A DNA stretch of 64,000 nucleotides from the NCBI GenBank assembly GCA_905216025.1, contig CAJMSE010000004.1, positions 104,579 to 168,578 of the forward strand, read 5' to 3'. Of this stretch, positions 33,831 through 43,009 are shown in pieces. How positions within the stretch are numbered: the stretch's first letter is position 1; the number at the start of each line of letters is the position of its first letter. The notes beneath the pieces are model-generated. The model had not been told where the DNA came from. It was given only the letters and a program-made list of their open reading frames with translations, and searched no databases. The translations under genes and the position numbers were made by a program. The DNA comes from an uncultured bacterium (GTDB lineage: Bacteria; Bacteroidota; Bacteroidia; Bacteroidales; Bacteroidaceae).

Positions 33831-34577
33831 ATGTTGATATCAAAATATCTGAACACGCTGGGCCGCTACCTCATGCTCATGGGCCGCACCTTCCAGAGGC
33901 CGGAGCGCATGCGCATGTTCCTCAAGGAATATGTCAAGGAGATGTCGCAGCTCGGAGTGAACTCCATCGGCATCGTGCTGCTGATATCGTTCTTCATCGG
34001 CGCGGTGATATGCATACAGATGAAGCTCAACATCCAGAGCCCGTGGATGCCGCGGTGGGTGACGGGATACACCACCCGCGAGATAATGCTGCTCGAGTTC
34101 TCCTCGTCGATAATGTGCCTCATTCTCGCCGGAAAGGTGGGCTCGAACATCGCGTCGGAGATAGGCACGATGCGGGTGACGCAGCAGATAGACGCCCTCG
34201 ACATCATGGGCGTGAACTCGGCATGCTACCTGATACTGCCCAAGATTCTCGGACTGATAACGATAATGCCCTTCCTCGTGATATTCAGCTCGGCCACAGG
34301 CATACTCGGCGCCTACGCCACGGCATACATAGGCCACGTGCTCAGCCCCGAAGACCTGACGCTCGGGCTTCAGCACTCGTTCAACCAGTGGTTCGTATGG
34401 ATGAGCATCATCAAGAGCCTGTTCTTCGCCTTCATCATCGCCAGCGTGCCGTCATACTTCGGCTACACCGTCGAGGGCGGCTCGGTGAACGTGGGCAAGG
34501 CCAGCACCGACGCCGTGGTGAGCAGCAGCGTGCTCATACTCTGCTCCGACGTGTTCCTCACCCAGCTGCTTTCATAG
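33831..34577 (+). CDS. mlaE: MlaE-like ABC transporter permease
   Basis: Inner-membrane permease of a phospholipid or organic-solvent transport system. 248 aa from ATG 33831 (MLISKYLNTLGRYLMLMGRT). Family features: 'MSQLGVNSIGIVLLISFFIGAVI', 'GKVGSNIASEIGTMRVTQQIDALDIMGVN' in parts, and about five membrane helices. The paired ATPase gene follows after 52 bp. No MCE-domain protein is encoded next to it within the window. Confidence 0.9.
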   Translation: MLISKYLNTLGRYLMLMGRTFQRPERMRMFLKEYVKEMSQLGVNSIGIVLLISFFIGAVICIQMKLNIQSPWMPRWVTGYTTREIMLLEFSSSIMCLILAGKVGSNIASEIGTMRVTQQIDALDIMGVNSACYLILPKILGLITIMPFLVIFSSATGILGAYATAYIGHVLSPEDLTLGLQHSFNQWFVWMSIIKSLFFAFIIASVPSYFGYTVEGGSVNVGKASTDAVVSSSVLILCSDVFLTQLLS

Positions 34578-34629
34578 CCGCAAGGGCTACGCCGCACGCC
34601 GGAAACAACAAAACTCCGAAACAAAGATT

Positions 34630-35391
34630 ATGATTGAGATAAGAAACCTCTGCAAGTCGTTTGAAGACAAGAAAGTGCTCAAAGACATCAGTGCCGTCTT
34701 CGAGAACGGGAAGACGAACCTCATCATCGGCCAAAGCGGAAGCGGAAAGACCTTGCTGATGAAGAATCTCGTGGGACTGCTCGACCCCACCGGCGGCGAG
34801 GTGCTCTACGACGGACGCGACTTCGTGGCCATGTCGAAGAAAGAGAAGATACTGCTGAGACGCGAGATGGGGATGATTTTCCAGAGCGCCGCGCTATTCG
34901 ACTCGCTCACCGTTCTGGAAAACGTGATGTTCCCGCTCGACATGTTCTCGTCGATGAACCTGCGCGACAGGATAAAGCGCGCACGCACATGCCTCGACCG
35001 CGTGAACCTCACCGAAGCCGAGGCGAAATATCCGGGAGAGATTTCCGGAGGAATGCAGAAGCGCGTGGCAATAGCGAGGGCCATAGCGCTAACCCCCAAA
35101 TACCTCTTCTGCGACGAGCCGAACTCGGGCCTCGACCCGAAGACGTCGCTCGTCATAGATGACCTGCTCCGCGGCATCACCCAGGAATTTGACATCACGA
35201 CGATAATAAACACGCACGACATGAACTCGGTGATGGGCATCGGAGACAACATCATATTCATCTACGAGGGACGGAAAGAGTGGCAGGGACAGAGCAAGGA
35301 CATCATGGACTCGACGAACACCAAGCTCACCGACTTCATCTTCGCAAGCGACCTGCTGAAGAAAATGAGGAAAGCAGTCAGGGGAGAATGA
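34630..35391 (+). CDS. mlaF: MlaF-like ABC transporter ATP-binding protein
   Basis: ATPase partner of the preceding permease. 253 aa, with Walker A 'IIGQSGSGKTLLMKN', signature ISGGMQKRVAIARAIA, Walker B 'YLFCDEPNSGLDPKTS' and His in 'INTHDMNSVM'. 'GGMQKR' and 'DEPNSGLDP' are typical of MlaF/Ttg2A ATPases in retrograde phospholipid transport. Confidence 0.93.
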   Translation: MIEIRNLCKSFEDKKVLKDISAVFENGKTNLIIGQSGSGKTLLMKNLVGLLDPTGGEVLYDGRDFVAMSKKEKILLRREMGMIFQSAALFDSLTVLENVMFPLDMFSSMNLRDRIKRARTCLDRVNLTEAEAKYPGEISGGMQKRVAIARAIALTPKYLFCDEPNSGLDPKTSLVIDDLLRGITQEFDITTIINTHDMNSVMGIGDNIIFIYEGRKEWQGQSKDIMDSTNTKLTDFIFASDLLKKMRKAVRGE

Positions 35392-35478
35392 AAGGACGGC
35401 AACCCCGAACGGCACTGGCGGCAAGGTCTTTGTCAAAAAAATATTCGCCCTGAATGACTTTATCCGGTAAAAAAGCAT

Positions 35479-35486
35479 TATCTTTG
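35479..35486 (+). promoter_or_regulatory. -7 promoter element of the TPR histidine kinase
   Basis: TATCTTTG then CC, 19 bp upstream of the chosen ATG at 35505; the upstream start at 35454 would lie before it. Confidence 0.5.
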
Positions 35487-35504
35487 CCAAACAAAAGCCA
35501 AGAC

Positions 35505-37655
35505 ATGAAAAAACTCACATCTGTAATACTAATCATTTTCACCGCCACGCTGACGGCCAAAGCCCAGAACAACCGGTACAAGGTGGACGACGCACTCTAC
35601 AGCATATACGCCGAGGCCGACAGGAACTGCGAAAACGAGCACGGGCTGGAACTGGGGCGCAAGCTATACAGCGAGGCTACACGGAAAGGCGACAAGGTGG
35701 CACAGTGCCTCGCATACGTCATACCGCTGAGATACCATCTGCGCAAGACCGGCGACGGGAAGAAACTGACAGAGACTGCGGAGAAACTGAAAAGCATGTC
35801 GAGAGCCTGCAACTTCCTCACCGGATACTACTACGCCTGCCGCGCCGAAATCGTATACGACACAAAGCACGGACGGCTCTTCAGCGCCCTGCAAAGGGCT
35901 GAGGACATGCACAAGCAGGCACTCACGGACAAGAGCGACTACGGCATCTACTACAGCATGAAGAACGTGGCGAACATCTATGCCATGCGGAACAACGGCA
36001 AGATGTCTATGAACAAATACAAGGAAGCACTGGACTTCGCCCTCGAAAGACTGCCCGACATCGACCACACGGACGTGTCGCTGCCATACGCAAGATATCT
36101 CGAGCGGTACGGCAGGCATGCGGAATGCCTCAGTATCTGCAGAAACGCAAGAAAGCACGCACACACGGACGAGAGCAGGATGACGGCAATGGTGATGGAA
36201 GCCGACGTGTACTACCACACAAGGGACAAGGAGAAGTTCGGACGGGCATTCAGCGAAGCGTCAAGAATGGCCGCATATACGGACTATCCGGAGAAACAGA
36301 CGGACATGCACAGGATAGCGGCATACAAAAGCCTGCTCGACGGAGACTTCGACAGCGCACAGGAGCATGCCGCAGCCATGACGGACACAAAGGAGAGACT
36401 GAGACTCGGGATAGACATCAGCATACAGGAAAAGAACTGGGAGAAAGCGTATAAATACAACGACATGCTGAACAGGTATCTCGACTCGACACTCAACACA
36501 CTGCACAACAGGGACGTGGAAGAGGTGAACGCGCAGATCGGATACGACAGGCTGCAGCGCGAGAACATGCGCATGGAGATGGCAAACGCCATGCTGGAAC
36601 GGCAGAGCCTGCTCAACAAGATAACGATAGAGAAGGAGCTGGCCGAGAAAAGGAAGGTGATGCTGGAGAACGCCAGCATCGAGGCCAAGCAGATGCAGAT
36701 GAACCTCGACATGCAGGAAAGCGAGAAGGCCATGCACAAGCTGTTCAACGACCAGCAGGTGATGCAGATTGAATCGGAGAAAAACAACACGAAGGTGAGG
36801 ATTATGTTCTTCAGCCTGCTGCTGGTGGTCATGAGCATCGTCATACTCTACCTGCTGAACAGGCGCAGACTGCGCGAGCGCACGCTGAAACTGCTTCAGG
36901 TCAAGAACGACGCGCTCATCACGGCAAGAAACGAGGCTGAGGCCGCGAACAGGATGAAGACAAAGTTCATACAGAACATCAGCCACGAGATAAGGACACC
37001 GCTAAACAGCATAGTAGGGTTCTCGCAACTGCTGCTTGACCCGGAAATGAAACTGAGCGATGAGGAAAAGACCGAGTTCGGAAACATAATAAACAACAAC
37101 ACCGAGCTGCTCATGACGCTGATCAACGACATACTAAAGATTTCTGACCTCGAAAGCAGCAAATACAAGCTGACGTTCGCAAAGGAAAAGGTCAACGACA
37201 TCCTCGCCATGTCAATAAACACGGTGGAACACAGGAAGCCGAAAGGGGTGAAGCTGTATTTCACCTCCGAAGTGCCGGACAGCCATGTGTTTGTCACCGA
37301 CAGGAAAAGGCTGGAGCAGCTGCTCATCAACCTGCTGACGAACGCGGAGAAATTTACCGCACAGGGCGAGATAAGGCTGCACTGCTCGGTATCGGAGAAT
37401 CCGGGCATGATGACGTTCACCGTCACCGACACGGGCACGGGAATCCCGCCGGAAGAGGCGGAAGCCATATTCGACAGGTTCAAGAAACTGGACGACTTCA
37501 AGCAGGGCACGGGGCTCGGACTGAACATCTGCCGCGTAATAGCCGAGAAACTCGGAGGCCAGGTATATCTCGACACCACATACACGGACGGTGCCCGCTT
37601 CGTCGTGGTGCTGCCGACAGACCGCGAACCGGACCCGGAAGAAGAGATAGAATAA
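35505..37655 (+). CDS. TPR-containing sensor histidine kinase
   Basis: 716 aa from ATG 35505, which gives a clean signal peptide (MKKLTSVILIIFTATLTAKAQ). The periplasmic part (about 25-425) is helical and TPR-like, ending in a coiled coil rich in Glu/Met/Gln. One membrane helix follows (about 432-452, 'MFFSLLLVVMSIVILYLL'). The kinase has an H-box 'FIQNISHEIRTPLNSIVGF' (His near 493), N-box 'EQLLINLLTNAEKF', G1 'VTDTGTGIPPEEAE' and G2 'GTGLGLNICRVI'. There is no receiver domain and no adjacent response regulator. Confidence 0.9.
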   Translation: MKKLTSVILIIFTATLTAKAQNNRYKVDDALYSIYAEADRNCENEHGLELGRKLYSEATRKGDKVAQCLAYVIPLRYHLRKTGDGKKLTETAEKLKSMSRACNFLTGYYYACRAEIVYDTKHGRLFSALQRAEDMHKQALTDKSDYGIYYSMKNVANIYAMRNNGKMSMNKYKEALDFALERLPDIDHTDVSLPYARYLERYGRHAECLSICRNARKHAHTDESRMTAMVMEADVYYHTRDKEKFGRAFSEASRMAAYTDYPEKQTDMHRIAAYKSLLDGDFDSAQEHAAAMTDTKERLRLGIDISIQEKNWEKAYKYNDMLNRYLDSTLNTLHNRDVEEVNAQIGYDRLQRENMRMEMANAMLERQSLLNKITIEKELAEKRKVMLENASIEAKQMQMNLDMQESEKAMHKLFNDQQVMQIESEKNNTKVRIMFFSLLLVVMSIVILYLLNRRRLRERTLKLLQVKNDALITARNEAEAANRMKTKFIQNISHEIRTPLNSIVGFSQLLLDPEMKLSDEEKTEFGNIINNNTELLMTLINDILKISDLESSKYKLTFAKEKVNDILAMSINTVEHRKPKGVKLYFTSEVPDSHVFVTDRKRLEQLLINLLTNAEKFTAQGEIRLHCSVSENPGMMTFTVTDTGTGIPPEEAEAIFDRFKKLDDFKQGTGLGLNICRVIAEKLGGQVYLDTTYTDGARFVVVLPTDREPDPEEEIE

Positions 37656-37680
37656 GATTTTAGATTCAGATTATGCTTGT

Positions 37681-37729
37681 GTTCTCAGAGCACTCTGAGC
37701 TTTCAGAGACCTCGGAATGCTCTGAGAAC
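37681..37729. repeat. Hairpin of TCAGAG repeats
   Basis: GTTCTCAGAGCA at 37681-37692 is the exact complement of 37718-37729, with further CTCTGAG/CTCAGAG units inside. It lies between convergent genes and may end transcription. The same repeat vocabulary encodes the C-terminal tail of the LolD-like protein (9745-9845). Confidence 0.6.
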
Positions 37730-37804
37730 CATAACAAAGATATATCAGCATAATCTGCTGTGGAATTTTGCACACACCGTTTGTTTTTATTCAAACTGGC
37801 ATTC

Positions 37805-38197
37805 TCACTTCATCAGCCAGCGCCCGCCGCTCTCGACCATGGGCACGGCGACCTCCTCGCGCAGGCTGTCGCCGAACGTGACGATGAGGAAGACGTTGGT
37901 GTAGCCAGCCACGGAATCGACCTTGAAACTGGCTATATCCACGCCACATATCCCGCCATGCTCGGTTTTCTGCTGTCCGGCAAACTGGCGGACGTTCGTC
38001 AGAAGCTGCTCGCGGTAAGCGGCAGGCAGGCTGTCGGTGCCGGAGACACCGGCAAGGAACTCCTCATAGCGGCCGGACATGAGGTGCTCGTAATATGTCT
38101 TGGCCGCACGCGCCGCAGCATCGTCGGCAGACTCTTTCTCCCCGCACGATGCCACAGAAAGCAGCAGGGCGGCAAACAACACGGCAAGAGCTCTCAT
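37805..38197 (-). CDS. Small lipoprotein (DUF4878-like)
   Basis: 130 aa with a lipoprotein signal ending VASC (Cys18), then a compact NTF2-like fold: 'AAKTYYEHLMSGRYEEFLAGV' helices, 'SFKVDSVAGYTNVFLIVTFGDS' strands and 'VPMVESGGRWLMK' ending, as in DUF4878-like proteins. Role unknown. It starts 6 bp after the der stop, so it is probably co-transcribed with der. Confidence 0.7.
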   Translation of the reverse strand: MRALAVLFAALLLSVASCGEKESADDAAARAAKTYYEHLMSGRYEEFLAGVSGTDSLPAAYREQLLTNVRQFAGQQKTEHGGICGVDIASFKVDSVAGYTNVFLIVTFGDSLREEVAVPMVESGGRWLMK

Positions 38198-38203
38198 GGA
38201 ACG

Positions 38204-39517
38204 TTACTTCTGACGGATAAAGATGTTCACCGGCGTTCCGGTGAGCGTCCAGTTCTCACGTATCTTGTTCTCGAGGAAACGCTTGTAAGGCTCCTTGATA
38301 TACTGCGGCAGGTTGGCATAGAACACGAACGACGGTATCTGCGTGTTGGGCAGCTGGGTGCAGTATTTTATCTTTATATACTTACCCTTTATCGATGGTG
38401 GCGGATATGCCTCGATGAGAGGGAGCATGACCTCGTTGAGCTTCGACGTGCCGATTTTCGCCTTGCGGTTCAGATATACGTCCTTGGCTGTCTCAAGCAC
38501 CCTGAAGATGCGCTGCTTGGTGAGGGCTGACGCGAAGATTATAGGGAAATCGACAAACGGAGCCATGCGCTTGCGGATGGCATTCTCAAACGTATCTATC
38601 ACCTTCTGGGTCTTGTCTTCCACGAGGTCCCACTTGTTCACCACCACCACGAGGCTCTTGTTGTTCTTCTGGATAAGCTGAAAGATGTTCATGTCCTGCG
38701 CCTCGATGCCGCGCGTGGCGTCTATCATCAGCACGCAGACATCGCTGTTCTCGATGGCACGTATCGAACGCATCACGCTGTAGAACTCGAGGTCTTCCGT
38801 GACCTTATTCTTACGGCGGATACCGGCCGTGTCTACAAGATAGAAGTCGAAGCCGAACTTATCGTAGCGGGTGTAGATGCTGTCGCGCGTGGTACCGGCA
38901 ATCTCGGTCACGATATTGCGGTCTTCGCCGATGAAGGCATTGATGATGCTGCTCTTGCCGGCATTAGGACGGCCGACGATGGCAAAACGGGGTATTCCCT
39001 CCTCGAGCAGCTCGCCGGTATCGGCCTTGAGCTTGCTGTCCACGACGTCGAGCAGGTCGCCCGTGCCGCTGCCCGTTGCCGCACTGATGCAGAACGGATC
39101 GCCGAGACCGAGCGAGTAGAACTCGGCAGCATAATACTGCATGTCGTTGTTGTCGGCCTTGTTTGCCACGAGGATGACGGGCAGCTTCGAGCGGCGCAGA
39201 ATCATGGCCACATCCTCGTCGAGGTCTGTCACTCCGTTCATCACGTCAACAAGGAAGAGCACAAGGTCTGCCTCCTCGGTGGCTATTATCACCTGCTTGC
39301 GGATTTCCTCCTCGAAGATGTCGTCTGAGTTTACCACCCATCCGCCCGTATCGACTACGGAAAACTCGCGGCCGTTCCACTCGCACTTGCCATACTGACG
39401 GTCGCGCGTGGTGCCGGCCTCGTCGCTGACGATGGCCTGACGCGACTTGGTCAGACGGTTGAAAAGTGTGGATTTGCCCACGTTGGGACGCCCCACTATT
39501 GCTACTAAATTTGCCAT
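38204..39517 (-). CDS. der: GTPase Der (EngA)
   Basis: Essential tandem GTPase for 50S ribosome assembly. The 437-aa protein has G domain 1 (GRPNVGKST, DTGG, NKAD), G domain 2 (GRPNAGKSS, DTAGIRR, NKWD) and a C-terminal KH-like domain ('PSIKGKYIKIKYCTQL'). Length is typical. Confidence 0.97.
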   Translation of the reverse strand: MANLVAIVGRPNVGKSTLFNRLTKSRQAIVSDEAGTTRDRQYGKCEWNGREFSVVDTGGWVVNSDDIFEEEIRKQVIIATEEADLVLFLVDVMNGVTDLDEDVAMILRRSKLPVILVANKADNNDMQYYAAEFYSLGLGDPFCISAATGSGTGDLLDVVDSKLKADTGELLEEGIPRFAIVGRPNAGKSSIINAFIGEDRNIVTEIAGTTRDSIYTRYDKFGFDFYLVDTAGIRRKNKVTEDLEFYSVMRSIRAIENSDVCVLMIDATRGIEAQDMNIFQLIQKNNKSLVVVVNKWDLVEDKTQKVIDTFENAIRKRMAPFVDFPIIFASALTKQRIFRVLETAKDVYLNRKAKIGTSKLNEVMLPLIEAYPPPSIKGKYIKIKYCTQLPNTQIPSFVFYANLPQYIKEPYKRFLENKIRENWTLTGTPVNIFIRQK

Positions 39518-39644
39518 ATATATTCTTGAATATCACCGCCACCCCTCGGAAGGGACTGCCGGGACTATATACATATTTATATTATGAGTTATCTTCCACT
39601 CTATGCGGGCTGAAGCACAGCCTGCACGACCGGCCGGACACGGC

Positions 39645-40538
39645 TCACACCGGATTGTAGCCGAAGCTGTCGAGCTCTCTCTTGGAACTGCGCCAGTCCT
39701 TGTCGACCTTCACGAATATCTCGAGATAGATGCTCTTGCCGAAGAAACGCTCAAGAGCCTTGCGGCTCTCGGTGCTCACCTTCTTCAGCGCCACGCCCTG
39801 ATGGCCTATGATGATGCCCTTCTGCGAGTCGCGCTCAACATATATCACGGCGTTTATGCGGATGTGGCGCTCATCTTCCTTGAAGCTCTCCACACGCACC
39901 TCCACCGAGTAGGGTATCTCCTTGTCGTAGTAAAGGAGTATCTTCTCGCGGATGATTTCGCTGACGAAGAAGCGTGCGGGCTTGTCTGTCAGCTGGTCCT
40001 TGTCGAAAAACGGCGGACTGTCTGGCAGCAGCTCGTAGATGCGGCGCAGCAGCATGTCGATGCCAAACTTGTTCAGAGCCGATATCGGCAGAATCTCCGC
40101 GGCAGGCAGCAGGGTGTGCCAACGGGAGACGATATCGCCGAGCGACTTCTGGTCGCTTTGGTCGATCTTGTTTATCAGCAGAAGCACGGGCACCTTCATA
40201 CGCGACACCTTGTCGAGGAAATCCTTGTTCTTCTCCGGATTCTCCACCACGTCGGTGACGTAGAGAAGCACGTCTGCATCCTGCAGGGCCGACTCGGAGA
40301 AAGCGAGCATGGACTCCTGCAGCTTGTAGTTAGGCTTCAGCACGCCGGGCGTGTCGGAGAAGACAATCTGCATGTCGGGTGTGTTGACGATGCCCATGAT
40401 GCGGTGGCGCGTGGTCTGGGCCTTGAACGTGGCAATGGAGATGCGTTCGCCGACAAGCTGATTCATCAGCGTCGACTTGCCGACATTCGGATTTCCCACG
40501 ATGTTTACGAATCCTGCCTTATGCATATCTTTGGTCAT
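39645..40538 (-). CDS. era: GTPase Era
   Basis: Binds 16S rRNA and helps 30S maturation. The frame opens at 40556, but that ATG lies in the T-run of the fabH terminator, so ATG 40538 (MTKDMHKAGFVNIVGNPN) or 40526 is preferred. G motifs are GNPNVGKS, DTPG and NKID; the C-terminal KH domain has 'GIIIGHQGVALKKVSTESRK'. der follows after 127 bp with no clear promoter between. Confidence 0.96.
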   Translation of the reverse strand: MTKDMHKAGFVNIVGNPNVGKSTLMNQLVGERISIATFKAQTTRHRIMGIVNTPDMQIVFSDTPGVLKPNYKLQESMLAFSESALQDADVLLYVTDVVENPEKNKDFLDKVSRMKVPVLLLINKIDQSDQKSLGDIVSRWHTLLPAAEILPISALNKFGIDMLLRRIYELLPDSPPFFDKDQLTDKPARFFVSEIIREKILLYYDKEIPYSVEVRVESFKEDERHIRINAVIYVERDSQKGIIIGHQGVALKKVSTESRKALERFFGKSIYLEIFVKVDKDWRSSKRELDSFGYNPV

Positions 40539-40553
40539 TGAGTTGAAAAGAGA

Positions 40554-40590
40554 CAAAAAAACGCACCTTAATCATAGTTAGGATGCGTTT
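40554..40590 (-). terminator. Terminator or attenuator between fabH and era
   Basis: AAACGCATCCTAA pairs with TTAAGGTGCGTTT (one mismatch) and is followed by seven Ts on the minus strand. No era promoter is obvious just downstream, so partial read-through is likely. Confidence 0.75.
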
Positions 40591-40614
40591 CATTGTTATA
40601 GTGTTATTATGTTT

Positions 40615-41634
40615 TTATTTCGCTCCCGCCACGGCTGAACCGTCATAAGCCCACTTGTAATATGACGCTCCATGAACGAATCCGGCACCGAAAGCAGTGA
40701 AGATGAGGTTGTCGCCCTTCTTCAGGCGGCTCTCATTGTCCCACAGCGCCAGCGGTATCGTGGCTGCACTCGTGTTTCCGTAGTGCTCGATGTTCACCAT
40801 CACATGATCCATCGGCAGGTCGAGGCGCTTGGCCACGGCCTCGATGATGCGCATGTTAGCCTGATGAGGCACCACGAAAGCGATGTTGTCCTTATTCAGG
40901 TTGTTGCGCTCTGCGATGAGTGCACAGTCGTCGCTCATGCTCGTCACCGCATAGCGGAACACCGTGCGGCCCTCCTGATAGAGGTAGTGCAGACGGTGGT
41001 CTACGGTGAAATGTGATGCCGGACATACCGAGCCGCCAGCCTTAAGATGCAGGAATGGAAGTCCCTTGCCGTCGGTGCGGAAGAAAGAGTCCATCACTCC
41101 GATGTTCTCTTCCGTCGTGGCCTCGACCAGAACTGCTGCCGCGCCGTCTCCGAAGAGGGGGCATGTGCTGCGGTCCTTATAGTCGACGACAGACGACATC
41201 TTGTCTGCTCCTATGACTATGATTTTCTTGTAGCGGCCGCTCTGTATCATCGTGGCTGCCGTGTCGAGGGTGTAGAGGAATCCGCAGCATGCGGCCCACA
41301 TATCGAACGCATAGGCGTTCTTCAGCCCTAACTTGCCGACGACGATGGAAGCGGTTGACGGAAACTTATAATCAGCGGTAGAGGTGGTCACGATGAGCGC
41401 GTCGATGGTGTCCGGGTCCACGCCCGTCTTCTGGAGCAGCTGCTTCGCTGCCTTGCGCGCCATGTATGACGTGCCGAGCCCTTCCTCGGTGAGGATGCGG
41501 CGTTCCTTGATTCCGACACGCGTCATAATCCACTCGTCATTGGTGTCTACCATCCTCGACAGCTCCTCGTTGTTGAGGACGTAGTCGGGGACGTAGCCGC
41601 CGATACCGGTGATTACCGCGTTTATTCTTTCCAT
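40615..41634 (-). CDS. fabH: Beta-ketoacyl-ACP synthase III
   Basis: Starts fatty-acid synthesis by condensing acetyl-CoA with malonyl-ACP. 339 aa, with catalytic Cys in 'DMWAACCGFLYTLDTA', His in 'VPHQANMRIIEAVAKRL' and Asn in 'EHYGNTSAATIPLAL'. The yceD-rpmF-fabH order is widespread in bacteria. Confidence 0.95.
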   Translation of the reverse strand: MERINAVITGIGGYVPDYVLNNEELSRMVDTNDEWIMTRVGIKERRILTEEGLGTSYMARKAAKQLLQKTGVDPDTIDALIVTTSTADYKFPSTASIVVGKLGLKNAYAFDMWAACCGFLYTLDTAATMIQSGRYKKIIVIGADKMSSVVDYKDRSTCPLFGDGAAAVLVEATTEENIGVMDSFFRTDGKGLPFLHLKAGGSVCPASHFTVDHRLHYLYQEGRTVFRYAVTSMSDDCALIAERNNLNKDNIAFVVPHQANMRIIEAVAKRLDLPMDHVMVNIEHYGNTSAATIPLALWDNESRLKKGDNLIFTAFGAGFVHGASYYKWAYDGSAVAGAK

Positions 41635-41823
41635 TTATTCAGCTACTTCGTCCTTTACAATAGCGACCTTGCCTCTGTAATAGCCGCAAGTGGGGCATAC
41701 GGTGTGGTATACATAGTAAGCACCGCAGTTGGGGCATACGGCCAGCGTAGGAGCTACTGCCTTGTCGTGGGTTCTTCTTTTAAGAGTACGGGTCTTTGAC
41801 TGTCTTCTTTTAGGATGTGCCAT
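41635..41823 (-). CDS. rpmF: 50S ribosomal protein L32
   Basis: 62 aa, beginning MAHPKRRQSKTRTLKRRTHD, with a zinc-ribbon CPNCGAYYVYHTVCPTCG. The stop is immediately adjacent to the fabH start. Length is normal. Confidence 0.97.
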   Translation of the reverse strand: MAHPKRRQSKTRTLKRRTHDKAVAPTLAVCPNCGAYYVYHTVCPTCGYYRGKVAIVKDEVAE

Positions 41824-41837
41824 AATTCTTTAAATTT

Positions 41838-42371
41838 TTAATCTTTAAGTTCTTTTATCTTCAATAGTCCACTCCATCGCGGATCTATATGCTTATCGTC
41901 CACCCCATCACTGCTTCGGGCAGCTGAATGCTCTTCAAGGGCTTGAATCATCGCACGGTTACATTTTCCAGGTGCATGCACGTGCTTGATGGGTATGTTC
42001 AAAGCTATAAATTCGTAGATGAACCACGCTACGTCGAGCACGCCATCGTCCTCCGGCACGGTCACGAGGTCATCGTCTTCTGAGTATTCGTCTCCAAACT
42101 TCACGGCAAGGCTGCTCTCCGCAGCTATCTCCTGGGGCATGTCGTCAAGGCAGCGGTCGCACTGCACCATGACCTCGCCCTCAAGACGGAAGTCTAACTC
42201 GAAATAGCGGTCGGCTGTCTTCTTTATCAGCAGCTCCACGCCAACACAACCCTTCCTTACCTCGGGGGCATCTATCGCCTCGAAGTAACCGTTGTCAAGA
42301 CTGAATGTGAGTCGCGTTTCACCATCTTTCAGCCCCTTCAGGTCTATCTTAAAAGGTTGTAAACTACACAT
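41838..42371 (-). CDS. yceD: YceD/DUF177 protein
   Basis: 177 aa of the DUF177 family, with 'VQCDRCLDDMPQEIAAESSLAVKF' split around the conserved Cys pair and a terminal 'DPRWSGLLKIKEL'. Family members sit next to rpmF and are implicated in 23S rRNA or ribosome metabolism. It heads the operon from the promoter at 42402-42432. Confidence 0.92.
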   Translation of the reverse strand: MCSLQPFKIDLKGLKDGETRLTFSLDNGYFEAIDAPEVRKGCVGVELLIKKTADRYFELDFRLEGEVMVQCDRCLDDMPQEIAAESSLAVKFGDEYSEDDDLVTVPEDDGVLDVAWFIYEFIALNIPIKHVHAPGKCNRAMIQALEEHSAARSSDGVDDKHIDPRWSGLLKIKELKD

Positions 42372-42401
42372 TTACAATAGATACAATATTGTTTCGGGCG
42401 G

Positions 42402-42432
42402 CAAAGTTACAAATATTTTTTCATTCGGGCAA
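42402..42432 (-). promoter_or_regulatory. Promoter of yceD-rpmF-fabH
   Basis: TTG, a 20-bp spacer and TAACTTTG on the minus strand, 31 bp upstream of yceD. The -33 box touches the start of a 36-40 bp sequence repeated at 50829-50863. Confidence 0.6.
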
Positions 42433-42490
42433 CAAGAGAGACGCTTTTTTAAAGACTGTCACATGCTTTTTTTCGTTTTCGACAACAATA

Positions 42491-42906
42491 TCAAATCAAA
42501 TAAAAATCAATAAAACGAATTACTTGTCTCTCAGTTTTCTCATCTCCCTTTTGGATATATTCATGAAGCCACTATGTCGCCCAACGGCGGAAACGTGTTG
42601 CAACCTGCGACTGATCACTATAGCCCAAAGCAATAACCATATCAAGGTTGTAATGGTCTATGCCTCTTTTACCAGCCGATTACCCTCTTGGCGAACTAAC
42701 AAGAATTTCTTGTGAGTTGCTTCTGCATTCAATTCGCCATCCTTATAGATATTATCGATATGTTAACTTATGTTTTGCTGCGTAGTACAATATATATCTG
42801 CCAACTGATTCTGTGTCAGCCACAAATCCTCATCGGCAAAGCGTACTGACACACGGGTTATCTCATCATCGTCCTGATAGAGTATTATCTTGTTTGCTTC
42901 GTTCAT
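42491..42906 (-). pseudogene. RhuM-family pseudogene
   Basis: From ATG 42906 the translation starts MNEANKIILYQDDDEITRVS and contains 'DLWLTQNQLADIYCTTQQNIS', 'KFLLVRQEGNRLVK' and 'DHYNLDMVIALGYS', the RhuM virulence-protein pattern. It is broken by TAA after residue 47, a 1-bp deletion near codon 80 (GTAAAAGAGG) and a TAG near codon 112. The usual 300+ residue length is cut to about 138 codons. Intact members are often linked to restriction or toxin systems. Confidence 0.8.
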
Positions 42907-43009
42907 AACTTCTCTTATATTTTTCGCCGTATAGCCAAATATTATATATTGAGTTCTATTTTTGAAGTTTATCTTATAACGACACGTTGAGTGCTTTATC
43001 TGTTTGGTT

